The notes beneath the pieces were generated by a model that searched no databases, was not told where the DNA came from, and was given only the letters and a program-made list of their open reading frames with translations. A stretch of DNA of 52,984 nucleotides, from positions 1-52,984 of the forward strand of contig CABVSA010000017.1 of the NCBI GenBank assembly GCA_902500805.1. Reading direction: 5' to 3'. A program made the translations under genes and the position numbers. The stretch's first letter is position 1; each line of letters begins with the position of its first letter. This document shows positions 43,317 to 50,361 of this stretch, piece after piece. Source of the stretch: an uncultured Nitrospira sp. (GTDB lineage: Bacteria > Nitrospirota > Nitrospiria > Nitrospirales > Nitrospiraceae).

Positions 43317-44741
43317 ATGAATACGCCACGATGGATCTTAGGTCTGATGGGCATGATGGGACTCGCAGGACTTCTGGCTGCTTGTGGGAGCGACGGGGCA
43401 CCCTCTGTGTCGGCCAGTGGTTCGGGAAGCGGGTCAGGCAGCGGTTCCGCATCAGCGTCGGGGACGATCACCGGCTTTGGGAGCGTGATCGTCAACGGGA
43501 AACGATTCGACACGAGCAGTTCCTCCTTCACGGTCGATGGCCAATCCGGCAGCCAAAGCGATCTCAAGGTCGGGATGACCGTGACGGTCAATGGCTCGTT
43601 CAACGGCACTCAACGGTCGGCAAGCGCCGTCCTCCAGAAGGATGCTGTTGAGGGACTTGTGCAATCAGTTGCGGCAGATGGTCTCAGTTTGATCGTGATG
43701 GGGCAAACCGTGTTGATCGACAACAGGACCTTGATCGATGACAACATCCCTGGCCGGAATCTTCTGAATCTTGTGTCCGGAACCGATCACGTCGAAGTGA
43801 ACGGTCACATTCGCCCGAACGGTGTCATTCAGGCGACCTTCATTGAAAAGAAACTGATCAATATCACGCCGGAGGTGCGAGGCTTCATCACCAATCATAA
43901 CGATGGAGCCAAGACGTTCCAAATTGGTGCGCTCACGGTGAACTATACGGCAGCGCTGATCAGCGACATGCCTGCCCCAAGCGGCAGTAATTGGAATGGC
44001 CTGTTGGTGGAAGCAAAGGGGACCGTCTTTATCGCGACTACGACGACTCTCACGGCAACCAAGGTTGAGCCGGAGAACCGAGCTGTGAGCAATCAGGTCG
44101 ACGAATTTGAAGTCGAGGGCTACGTGACGCAGGTGCGTGGGGCCGGCGATTTCTCCATCGGCAATACGCGGGTGCAGACGACTGGTAGCACGGCATTTCG
44201 TGGCGGCACGATCGACGAGATCGTCGTGGGTGCAAAGGTCTCGGCAGAAGGGCGATGGGAGAACGGTGTGCTTCTCGCAAAACACGTCAAGTTTCATGAG
44301 AGCGTGAAGCTCGAAGGCGACATTGAGATGATCAGCTCGAACTCGTTCAGACTCACAGGATTGCCAGGTCTGACGGTCACCGTGAACAGTCAGACCGAAC
44401 TCAAGGACACCAACCTCGGTGGGCTATCGCCCGGTGACCATATCCGGGTTCGCGGTCGACTGAGCGGTTCTAATTCCGTGATCGCCACTCGCGTCGAGTT
44501 ACGGTCTGGGGATAACGACGTAGACCTGCAGGGGCCGGTGCAGTCGATCGCTGGAAACGTCATCGTGCTCTTAGGTGTGTCGGTCGATACCAGCACCATC
44601 TCACAGTTCGAGAGCGTGAGCGGTTCTTCAATGAATCGGGCTGGCTTTCTCGCTGAGGTGCGCGTGAACTCGTTGGTGAAGGTGAAGGGGAAATTGAACG
44701 GTCCGACCGTGAGATGGGAAGAGGCGGAGTTGGAGGATTAG
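43317..44741 (+). CDS. DUF5666 repeat lipoprotein
   Basis: A 474-aa lipoprotein. The signal MMGLAGLLAAC is followed by a Gly/Ser-alternating linker (GSGSGSGSGSASAS) and several ~70-residue DUF5666 repeats. These are OB-like barrels recognisable by GTITGFGSVIVNGKRFDTSS, LKVGMTVTVNGSF, EVRGFITNHNDGAKTFQIG, VEGYVTQVRGAGDFSIG and LEGDIEMISSNSFRLTGL. Function of the family is unknown. Start ATG 43317 has AAGGAAC upstream. A longer frame from 43086 overlaps the preceding lipoprotein gene and is rejected. Confidence 0.85.
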   Translation: MNTPRWILGLMGMMGLAGLLAACGSDGAPSVSASGSGSGSGSGSASASGTITGFGSVIVNGKRFDTSSSSFTVDGQSGSQSDLKVGMTVTVNGSFNGTQRSASAVLQKDAVEGLVQSVAADGLSLIVMGQTVLIDNRTLIDDNIPGRNLLNLVSGTDHVEVNGHIRPNGVIQATFIEKKLINITPEVRGFITNHNDGAKTFQIGALTVNYTAALISDMPAPSGSNWNGLLVEAKGTVFIATTTTLTATKVEPENRAVSNQVDEFEVEGYVTQVRGAGDFSIGNTRVQTTGSTAFRGGTIDEIVVGAKVSAEGRWENGVLLAKHVKFHESVKLEGDIEMISSNSFRLTGLPGLTVTVNSQTELKDTNLGGLSPGDHIRVRGRLSGSNSVIATRVELRSGDNDVDLQGPVQSIAGNVIVLLGVSVDTSTISQFESVSGSSMNRAGFLAEVRVNSLVKVKGKLNGPTVRWEEAELED

Positions 44742-44807
44742 TTTGGAGCAAGTTGATCAGCTCGCTACACTGAGTCAACAAGATTATCATCGAAAAGGAG
44801 ATCAATG

Positions 44808-45410
44808 ATGAATCGTTCGAGTTGGAAAGAAATCATCGTGGGCACTCTCGCTGGGTTGTCGCTTCTGACCTCGCCGGCAATTGGAAAGATGAGCGGTTCC
44901 GCTGAAGAGTTGACCGTTCGGGTGGACAATCGAGGACCAGGTTCGCTGAACAGCGGTCCTGGATCCCTACATAGCGGTCGCAATGAGGGTGATCACGGAG
45001 GAAGACATGGCCGAGATTCTGCAGTCGTTGCGCAGGTCGGCGATCATATCCGCCAGGAAGATCGACGGGCGGACCGAAGAGAAGACCGTCGTCTCGATCG
45101 TCGAGAGGATCGCCGTGAAGATCGAAGGGAGGACCGGCAGTTTGATCGGCGCGAAGATCGGAGAGAAGATCGCCAGATGGATAGGCGGGAGGATCATCGA
45201 TCAAACACGGGAGGCGAATTCCGTGGACTTGATCGAGCGGATTCCGTCGCCGGAGACCATGGCCGTGACGGAAGAGACAATGCCCGCATGATGCAGATGG
45301 ACCGGCCTCATCGATCAGAACGGATGGAACGGATCGAGCGGCCTGAACGTCCAGAACACCCAGAGAGACCTGAGCGACCGGAGAGACCGGAACGCTCTGG
45401 AAGAAACTAG
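44808..45410 (+). CDS. Exported Asp/Arg-rich low-complexity protein
   Basis: About 200 aa. A signal peptide (IIVGTLAGLSLLTSPAIG) is followed by an almost entirely charged tail: DRREDRRLDRREDRREDRR-type repeats, then ERIERPERPEHPERPERPER. It is a polyampholyte expected to be disordered in the periplasm or outside the cell. AAGGAG lies at 44795-44800; of the twin ATGs at 44805 and 44808 the second has the better spacing. A terminator follows. A related composition appears in the 48619 gene. Low complexity means homology searches will be unreliable. Confidence 0.7.
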   Translation: MNRSSWKEIIVGTLAGLSLLTSPAIGKMSGSAEELTVRVDNRGPGSLNSGPGSLHSGRNEGDHGGRHGRDSAVVAQVGDHIRQEDRRADRREDRRLDRREDRREDRREDRQFDRREDRREDRQMDRREDHRSNTGGEFRGLDRADSVAGDHGRDGRDNARMMQMDRPHRSERMERIERPERPEHPERPERPERPERSGRN

Positions 45411-45439
45411 GCGGTGTCCGACATTGCAGCTTGGGATGG

Positions 45440-45476
45440 CAACGGCGCTGGGGTTGTCTCGGCGCCGTTGTATTTT
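45440..45476 (+). terminator. Rho-independent terminator
   Basis: CAACGGCGC (45440-45448) pairs perfectly with GCGCCGTTG (45462-45470) around a 13-base loop, followed by TATTTTG. It ends the Asp/Arg-rich gene transcript. Confidence 0.75.
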
Positions 45477-45550
45477 GATCGTCAATCTTGTATCTAGGTA
45501 GTGCTAGGTAGAAAACATGATGCATGTACGGAGTGCTCGTGTAGAAAGGG

Positions 45551-46519
45551 ATGGTGAGCGGGATGCAGAGAGTGAGTCCGATTGGGATCGCAGTCGCTAT
45601 GGTAGTGGTCATGGGATTGTGGGCTGAGCGCGTAGTGGCGGCGGACCCAACCGATAAGCGACCACAACAAACGACAGAACGAAACTGGCAACTCAGCTTC
45701 ACGCCGAGCTACAGTCATGGGAACTTTGGTACGAACACGACCAGCGAGTTTATCTATGCGCCTTTTTCGATTCGACGATTGTTTTCCAAAGGAGATGTAT
45801 CGCTGGTCATTCCTTCCGTGACGGCGATTACCGACGGACGCACGACCGTCGTGGGCAATACCGCATTCCGTGTAGATGACAATAGCGGAGGCAATAGTGG
45901 ATCGGGTGGGGGCGGTGGATCGGATGATAATTGTCGTCGGGATAATAGCGGCTCAGGTAATAATAATGATGTGCCTTGCGGTACCACAACTCGAATCGCA
46001 GGTCAGAAGGTGACGACCACAGGAATCGGTGATGTGATTCTGCGTGGGCGGTACTATCTTGTGGAAGAACAGGATTATGTGCCGCTGATTGCGGTGACAG
46101 CTCGGTTGAAACTTCCCACAGCCAACGCGAGCCAGGGGTTGGGAACCGGCGAGTTTGATCATGGATATGGGATCGAGATCTCGAAGCTCATTGGGACCAG
46201 CTGGCTGGTGTTTTTCGACGGGGGGTACAACTTTATCGGTGATCCCGATCGAGCTGATGGTTCCGGGACCCTCGGGCTTCGCAATCAGTATTGGTATGAT
46301 GTGGGTACTGGTTACTACCTCACGAAGGACCTCCTCACCAGCGTGTATTTCGAGGAGTATCGTGCACTTGTTCCTGGTTTGCCCAACGCGAGAGATGTAT
46401 TTTTCTCGTCGAATTATCGGCTCTCGCCGGCCTGGCGCCTGAATGGCGGGGTTGCCGTGGGTCTCTCAAATGGCGCCCCGGATTATGTCGTCTCAATCGG
46501 CACGAGTTACCGGTTCTAG
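45551..46519 (+). CDS. Outer-membrane beta-barrel protein (MetA-like/transporter type)
   Basis: A 322-aa protein with a signal peptide (PIGIAVAMVVVMGLWAERVVAA). It contains amphipathic strands (WQLSFTPSYSHGNF, DVSLVIPSVTAIT, GIGDVILRGRYYLVEE, SWLVFFDGGYNFIG, QYWYDVGTGYYL) and a terminal Phe (SIGTSYRF), the outer-membrane barrel signature. A Gly/Ser/Asn/Asp-rich insertion near residues 110-140 with two Cys is probably a surface loop. It resembles the 'MetA pathway' putative channel family (PF13557 type). ATG 45551 and ATG 45563 are both possible starts. It stands alone between a terminator and the ECF operon. Confidence 0.8.
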   Translation: MVSGMQRVSPIGIAVAMVVVMGLWAERVVAADPTDKRPQQTTERNWQLSFTPSYSHGNFGTNTTSEFIYAPFSIRRLFSKGDVSLVIPSVTAITDGRTTVVGNTAFRVDDNSGGNSGSGGGGGSDDNCRRDNSGSGNNNDVPCGTTTRIAGQKVTTTGIGDVILRGRYYLVEEQDYVPLIAVTARLKLPTANASQGLGTGEFDHGYGIEISKLIGTSWLVFFDGGYNFIGDPDRADGSGTLGLRNQYWYDVGTGYYLTKDLLTSVYFEEYRALVPGLPNARDVFFSSNYRLSPAWRLNGGVAVGLSNGAPDYVVSIGTSYRF

Positions 46520-46742
46520 CCCAGTTCATTCATGAAAGCTGCGCATTCATTCATCACGACTGGCCCACAGGCTTGTTGGCAGCTGGCTGAATTTGACACG
46601 GTGCTTCGCACCTACTCTGGGCAGGCGAGCTCCTCTATTTGTTTGTGGCTGTTTACGCGTCTCAACGTGATACGTCTAATGAAACAAGTAGGCAAAAGCA
46701 GACAGTCTGGTGGCACCATACCAGGTTGACCGGAGTAAACGA

Positions 46743-47324
46743 ATGCCACCGGATCAGCCTCTCGGAGTAGAGGACGCCCAACTGGTTGCCCGCAGCCTCA
46801 AGCAGGACCATGAGGCGTTCGGACAGCTGATTGACCGGCATGCGGGGAAGATCGTCAATCTTGCCTATCGGATGGTGGGCAATCGTGCTGAAGCGGAGGA
46901 TCTGGCGCAAGAAGCGTTTCTTGCTGCATTTAAAGCGCTGTCGACATTTCGTGCGGACTCGAAGTTTTCGACGTGGTTGTATCGAATCGCCACCAACAAG
47001 TGCAAAGATTGGTTGCGGGTCAAGCGACCGGGAATGGGACAACAGGATGTCGATATCGATGAGACGCTGGATATCCATATCGCGGAGGAGCAGACGCCTG
47101 AGCGTCTGTTGTCACAACAGCAGGTGGCGCAGGCGTTGGAGCACGCTGTCCAGCGACTGCCGCCGCTTTATCGAGAAGCCTTTATCCTGAAACACATTGA
47201 AGGTTTGAGCTACGAAGAGATGGAAGCGATTCTTGGAGTCAATACAGATACGCTCAAGATGCGCGTCTATAAAGGACGGCTCCAACTCAGTCGTGACCTT
47301 GCGGCACTGAACCCTGCGCAGTAG
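46743..47324 (+). CDS. ECF RNA polymerase sigma factor (RpoE-like)
   Basis: A 193-aa ECF sigma factor. Region 2 (DHEAFGQLIDRHAGKIVNLAYRMVG, AEAEDLAQEAFLAAFKAL, FSTWLYRIATNKCKDWLR) and region 4 (LPPLYREAFILKHIEGLSYEEMEAIL, then TLKMRVYKGRLQLSR) are both complete. The start is ATG 46743, eight bases after CGGAG; a GTG at 46710 is less likely. A predicted anti-sigma gene follows after 23 bp, the standard arrangement for autoregulated ECF modules. The 223-bp upstream gap contains CGTCT-like repeats near 46656-46675 that could be its own promoter. Confidence 0.94.
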   Translation: MPPDQPLGVEDAQLVARSLKQDHEAFGQLIDRHAGKIVNLAYRMVGNRAEAEDLAQEAFLAAFKALSTFRADSKFSTWLYRIATNKCKDWLRVKRPGMGQQDVDIDETLDIHIAEEQTPERLLSQQQVAQALEHAVQRLPPLYREAFILKHIEGLSYEEMEAILGVNTDTLKMRVYKGRLQLSRDLAALNPAQ

Positions 47325-47347
47325 GACGGGGCTAGTATGGTGATCCT

Positions 47348-48031
47348 ATGACTGAACCGGAACTCCTCATCCAACGTTTTCTCGACCATGATCTCACTCC
47401 GGATGAACGGGTGGTCTTTTTGCAAACCGTCGATGCCGACCCTGCATTGCGTCGACGTTGGCTCAATTTGGAGATGGTGGTGGATGAAGCGGCCCGATTG
47501 CCGAGGCTGGCTCCCTCAGCACGGTTCCTGAGTGAGTTGAAAGCGAGCCTTGCTCCACCGGTTCCGAGCTGGTGGGAGCGTGTGTGGGCGGCTGTCACCA
47601 CACCACGAACGCTGGAGTGGAATCTTGCCGGCGCGGTAGCGGCGGCCTGTGTTGTCTTGGTGGCAATCGCGGGGCTCTTGACGGTGAGACCGGAACGAGT
47701 GGTGGAGGTGCCGGTCGCCATGGCCCCAACTCAGACGATTGCCGCAGGTACAAAGCAAGCAGCACCACAGATATTTGTCCGGCTTGTCCTACTGCAGCCA
47801 GGCGCACGATCAGTGTCTGTCGCGGGCGACTTTAATGGATGGAACCCGGCGCACACGCCTTTGGAACGTTCGGACGGCGGGGTGTGGACTGCCACGATTC
47901 CGCTCAAGCCCGGTCGATACCAATACATGTTCGTCATTGACGGCAAACAATGGGTTGCTGATCCGTTGGCGACGGAAGCCGAGACTGATGGATTCGGCGC
48001 ACAGAATGCGGTGCTCGATGTCGATATTTAA
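47348..48031 (+). CDS. Predicted anti-sigma protein with C-terminal glycogen-binding-type (CBM48/AMPK1) domain
   Basis: A 227-aa membrane protein. Residues 1-60 are a cytoplasmic helical domain (ELLIQRFLDHDLTPDERVVF, then LRRRWLNLEMVVDEAARL) similar in plan to anti-sigma N-domains but without the zinc-finger Cys. One membrane helix near 95-115 (LAGAVAAACVVLVAIAGLL) separates it from a periplasmic E-set domain: VSVAGDFNGWNPAHTPLER, GVWTATIPLKPGRYQYMFVIDG and W-V-A-D-P. That is the isoamylase-N/AMPK beta glycogen-binding pattern. Placement 23 bp after the ECF gene supports an anti-sigma role in which the outer domain senses a glycan or protein (inference). Confidence 0.78.
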   Translation: MTEPELLIQRFLDHDLTPDERVVFLQTVDADPALRRRWLNLEMVVDEAARLPRLAPSARFLSELKASLAPPVPSWWERVWAAVTTPRTLEWNLAGAVAAACVVLVAIAGLLTVRPERVVEVPVAMAPTQTIAAGTKQAAPQIFVRLVLLQPGARSVSVAGDFNGWNPAHTPLERSDGGVWTATIPLKPGRYQYMFVIDGKQWVADPLATEAETDGFGAQNAVLDVDI

Positions 48032-48084
48032 ATTTCCTTACGTGTCCCTTGCAACGGGCCGAGTCTGTATGTACTCTCCCGCAG

Positions 48085-48471
48085 ATGGGACTGAGGCTCA
48101 ATGGGTTGCGTCGCTTCTCTCGGACGACCCTCATCATGGTCATGGTGCTGTATGGTTTCTTGGCCTGCACGAAACCTCCGGCAATGAAACCGAGCGTGCC
48201 CACGCCGCTGGCGGGTGCCGTACGATTCACCCTGCTCGCACCTGGTGCCACACAAGTTGTTCTCGTCGGGTCCTTCAATGGCTGGGCCACGGATGCGACG
48301 CCGATGACGGTCGTCGAGGGCGCACTGTGGTCGGTCATGGTGCCCTTAACTCCAGGGGAGTATCCTTTCATGTACGTGATAGACGGTGGGCAGTGGATCA
48401 CGCCGCCGCACGCTGAAGATTTTGTGACCGATGGATTCGGACAAACCAACGGGGTTGTAATCGTACGGTAA
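48085..48471 (+). CDS. Lipoprotein with glycogen-binding-type domain
   Basis: A 128-aa protein. The N-terminus has a lipoprotein-like signal (LIMVMVLYGFLAC, Cys28). The rest is a single CBM48/AMPK1-type domain (VRFTLLAPGATQVVLVGSFNGW, ALWSVMVPLTPGEYPFMYVIDGGQW, DGFGQTNGVVIV) homologous to the C-terminal domain of the preceding anti-sigma protein. The two domains probably arose by duplication, and this one may be a soluble or lipid-anchored partner. The start at ATG 48085 lacks a ribosome site. Its last codons fall in the first copy of a 143-bp tandem repeat. Confidence 0.72.
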   Translation: MGLRLNGLRRFSRTTLIMVMVLYGFLACTKPPAMKPSVPTPLAGAVRFTLLAPGATQVVLVGSFNGWATDATPMTVVEGALWSVMVPLTPGEYPFMYVIDGGQWITPPHAEDFVTDGFGQTNGVVIVR

Positions 48472-48736
48472 GAAGACGATGAAGACGCGAATTGACCGGG
48501 TGATGGGAAGGCTGAGTGTCGTGGCCGGGTTGATGGTTCCCTCGGTCTGGTCCGAGCCGCTGTTAGTGCAGGATCGTGACGCAATCACTCGATGGGGTTG
48601 TGATCGTACGGTACGACCATGATGAGGATGCGAATTGATAGAGCGCTGGGGGTGCTGATCGTCATGGTGGCGGTGACGGCTCCCTCGGTCTGGGCCGAAC
48701 CGCTCACGGTTCAGGATCGGGACGCGATTACTCGGC
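48451..48736 (+). repeat. 143-bp imperfect tandem duplication
   Basis: The segment 48451-48593 is repeated at 48594-48736 with the same order of blocks: GGGGTTGTRATCGTACGGTA, an ATG, CGAATTGA, CCCTCGGTCTGG, then CAGGATCG..GACGC. Copy 1 carries the end of the glycogen-binding lipoprotein gene plus the start of the next gene. Copy 2 carries the functional start of that next gene. Confidence 0.85.
48479..48622 (+). pseudogene. Truncated duplicate of the 48619 gene 5' end
   Basis: A 47-codon frame (MKTRIDRVMGRLSV..., then PSVWSEPLLVQDRDAITRWG) is homologous to the first ~40 residues of the 48619 protein (MRIDRALGVLIV..., PSVWAEPLTVQDRDAITRLG). After the match it runs into the second repeat copy and stops at 48620-48622. 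It would encode a bare signal peptide with a short stub and is best read as a by-product of the tandem duplication. Confidence 0.8.
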
Positions 48737-49590
48737 TTGGTTCCACGCAAGGTCGTTCGGAGAACGAGATCGCACCCTTGCTCGATCACGTCAGCAAGGC
48801 CGGGGAGCGAGGCCTTCCCACCGAGTCGTTACTGAACAAGGTGCGCGAAGGCCTAGCCAAAGGGGTTGAACCCAAGCGGATCGATCCGGTACTGCGACAG
48901 ATGACGTCTCGACTTGAATCTGCCCATGAGGTGCTGCAGGAGGCTGGTACTCGCGGCATGGAAGAGGGCAATCGGCAGCGTGCCATTGAGACGATGGCTG
49001 AAGCACTCTCGCGTGGGGCCACGGTGGATGAGGTGCGGGAGCTAAGCCGACTGTCGCAAGATGGTCGTCATAAGGCCACGCAGGAAGAGCTTGCAGCCGG
49101 TGCCAAGGGCTTAGCCATGATGAAGGAAGGACGAATTCCGTCCAAAGATGGAACGGCCTTGGTCGGCGAGGGGATAAAGCAAGGCTATCGTGCATCGGAG
49201 CTCCTGGATCTCAGCCGGGAAGTCAAGCGGCGCGGATCCGATTTTGAAGAGGGGCGTGCGAGCCTCAAAGCGCTTCGTGAGCAGGTCCGTCGTGGAGAAC
49301 GTAGTGATCGGCTCTTCAAGGATGAGGATCACAGTGGATCCGGGAGCGGATCAGGTGGTGATCGAGGAGACCGGGGAGATCGCGGAGGGCGAGATAGTCG
49401 AGAGGAGTCCTCACGCGATCGATCGGATCGCCACGACCGATCAGGGGGAGGTGATCGATCGGACCGCACCGATCGTCCTGACAAAGTTGAACGCCTTGAT
49501 CGCCCTGAGAAAGTCGATCGCATTGAGCGTCCGGATAGACTCGACCGATTGGACCGATCGGATCATTCCGGTAGCGGGCGAGATCGTTGA
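48619..49590 (+). CDS. Exported helical protein with charged Asp/Arg/Gly tail
   Basis: A 323-aa protein with signal peptide (LGVLIVMVAVTAPSVWAE). A helical domain of about 220 residues has repeating alpha-hairpins (LLNKVREGLAKGVEPKRI, AIETMAEALSRGATVDEV, VGEGIKQGYRASELLDLSR). An abrupt low-complexity tail of Gly/Ser and Arg/Asp follows (DRGDRGDRGGRD, DRSDRTDRPDKVERLDRPEK). I do not recognise the family. It belongs to the ECF-sigma-led gene run. The tail composition resembles that of the 44808 product. ATG 48622 is an equally possible start. Confidence 0.72.
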   Translation: MMRMRIDRALGVLIVMVAVTAPSVWAEPLTVQDRDAITRLGSTQGRSENEIAPLLDHVSKAGERGLPTESLLNKVREGLAKGVEPKRIDPVLRQMTSRLESAHEVLQEAGTRGMEEGNRQRAIETMAEALSRGATVDEVRELSRLSQDGRHKATQEELAAGAKGLAMMKEGRIPSKDGTALVGEGIKQGYRASELLDLSREVKRRGSDFEEGRASLKALREQVRRGERSDRLFKDEDHSGSGSGSGGDRGDRGDRGGRDSREESSRDRSDRHDRSGGGDRSDRTDRPDKVERLDRPEKVDRIERPDRLDRLDRSDHSGSGRDR

Positions 49591-49916
49591 TTTCTGCGTG
49601 CCATCATCTTTGCACGAACCCCTCAAAGAGTGGATCTTTCTTTCCGTACTTGATACACCAAGCCAGAGAAGGCTCAGGCTGTCACAGGTGTCCGAGCGTC
49701 GCCCCGTATAATGTATGACGGGTTGTATCCCTCGGCGAGTTCAGGTTGGATCGTCTTCTTGTGAGGCGTCACACGTGAAGCGTATCTCGTTCCGGATCAA
49801 GACGCTTCACGCTTCACGAACGACGCGCAACAAATATTGCCGCATCGGCGCTGGTGGTAGGCGCGTTGATGATTCCTGCCGGCCAGGAGAAGGTCGTGCC
49901 GAGCGAGGAGGGGCTG
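49591..49916. other. Intergenic region with short inverted and direct repeats
   Basis: About 326 bp without a supported gene. At 49774-49783 CGTGAAGCGT is followed at 49802-49811 by its inverse ACGCTTCACG, and by a second GCTTCACG at 49811-49818. This REP-like arrangement can form a hairpin. An open frame spanning 49190-49711 is a shadow of the repetitive tail of the upstream gene. Confidence 0.5.
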
Positions 49917-50243
49917 ATGAAGAGTCTGTTTATCGCAATCAGTGGGGCGATCATACTGATGAGCAGTGTGGTCTATGCTCAGTCTGATACGCAGGTAACC
50001 GACCCGCGTAAGCTGAATCAAGAGGACTGGATTGAGCGCAGCTTCGACAGAGGACAGCTAAATCGCCAGGAAGAAGTTCAACTCGATCGTGAACAGGCTC
50101 GCATCGATCGTAGAGAGAGTAGAGGAAAAGCGGACGGGGTCGTGAAAAGAAAAGAAGCCGCACGAAGTGGCGCTGCACAGAAACGCACGCCCCGGCCTAT
50201 TGTGCGAGAACGACAGGATCGCCGGGATGCACGGCATCGCTGA
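49917..50243 (+). CDS. Small exported basic/charged protein
   Basis: A 108-aa protein with signal peptide (SLFIAISGAIILMSSVVYAQ). The mature part is highly charged and probably helical (WIERSFDRGQLNRQEEVQLD, REQARIDRRESRGKADG), ending in an Arg-rich tail (REQ/RQDRRDARHR). It is similar in style to other small periplasmic DRRE-type proteins and the third charged exported protein in this region. GAGGAGGGG precedes ATG 49917, which fixes the start. Function unknown. Confidence 0.7.
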   Translation: MKSLFIAISGAIILMSSVVYAQSDTQVTDPRKLNQEDWIERSFDRGQLNRQEEVQLDREQARIDRRESRGKADGVVKRKEAARSGAAQKRTPRPIVRERQDRRDARHR

Positions 50244-50361
50244 TTCTGACATGGTCTACGATGGTGATCGTGGCGCTCTTTTCTTGCGACGCTGGCCACT
50301 AGTCAGCCGGCCTTCGGCTTCGGCGTTTTGTGTCTGATCCGGTCCCTGCTACAATGCCTGC

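Noticed and set aside
44983..45291. 102-aa frame inside the Asp/Arg-rich gene
   Set aside because: Same repeat artefact; the 44808 frame has the signal peptide and Shine-Dalgarno.
49190..49711. 173-aa frame extending past the 48619 gene
   Set aside because: Alternative frame of the Asp/Arg repeat DNA; low-complexity repeats keep several frames open. No ribosome site.
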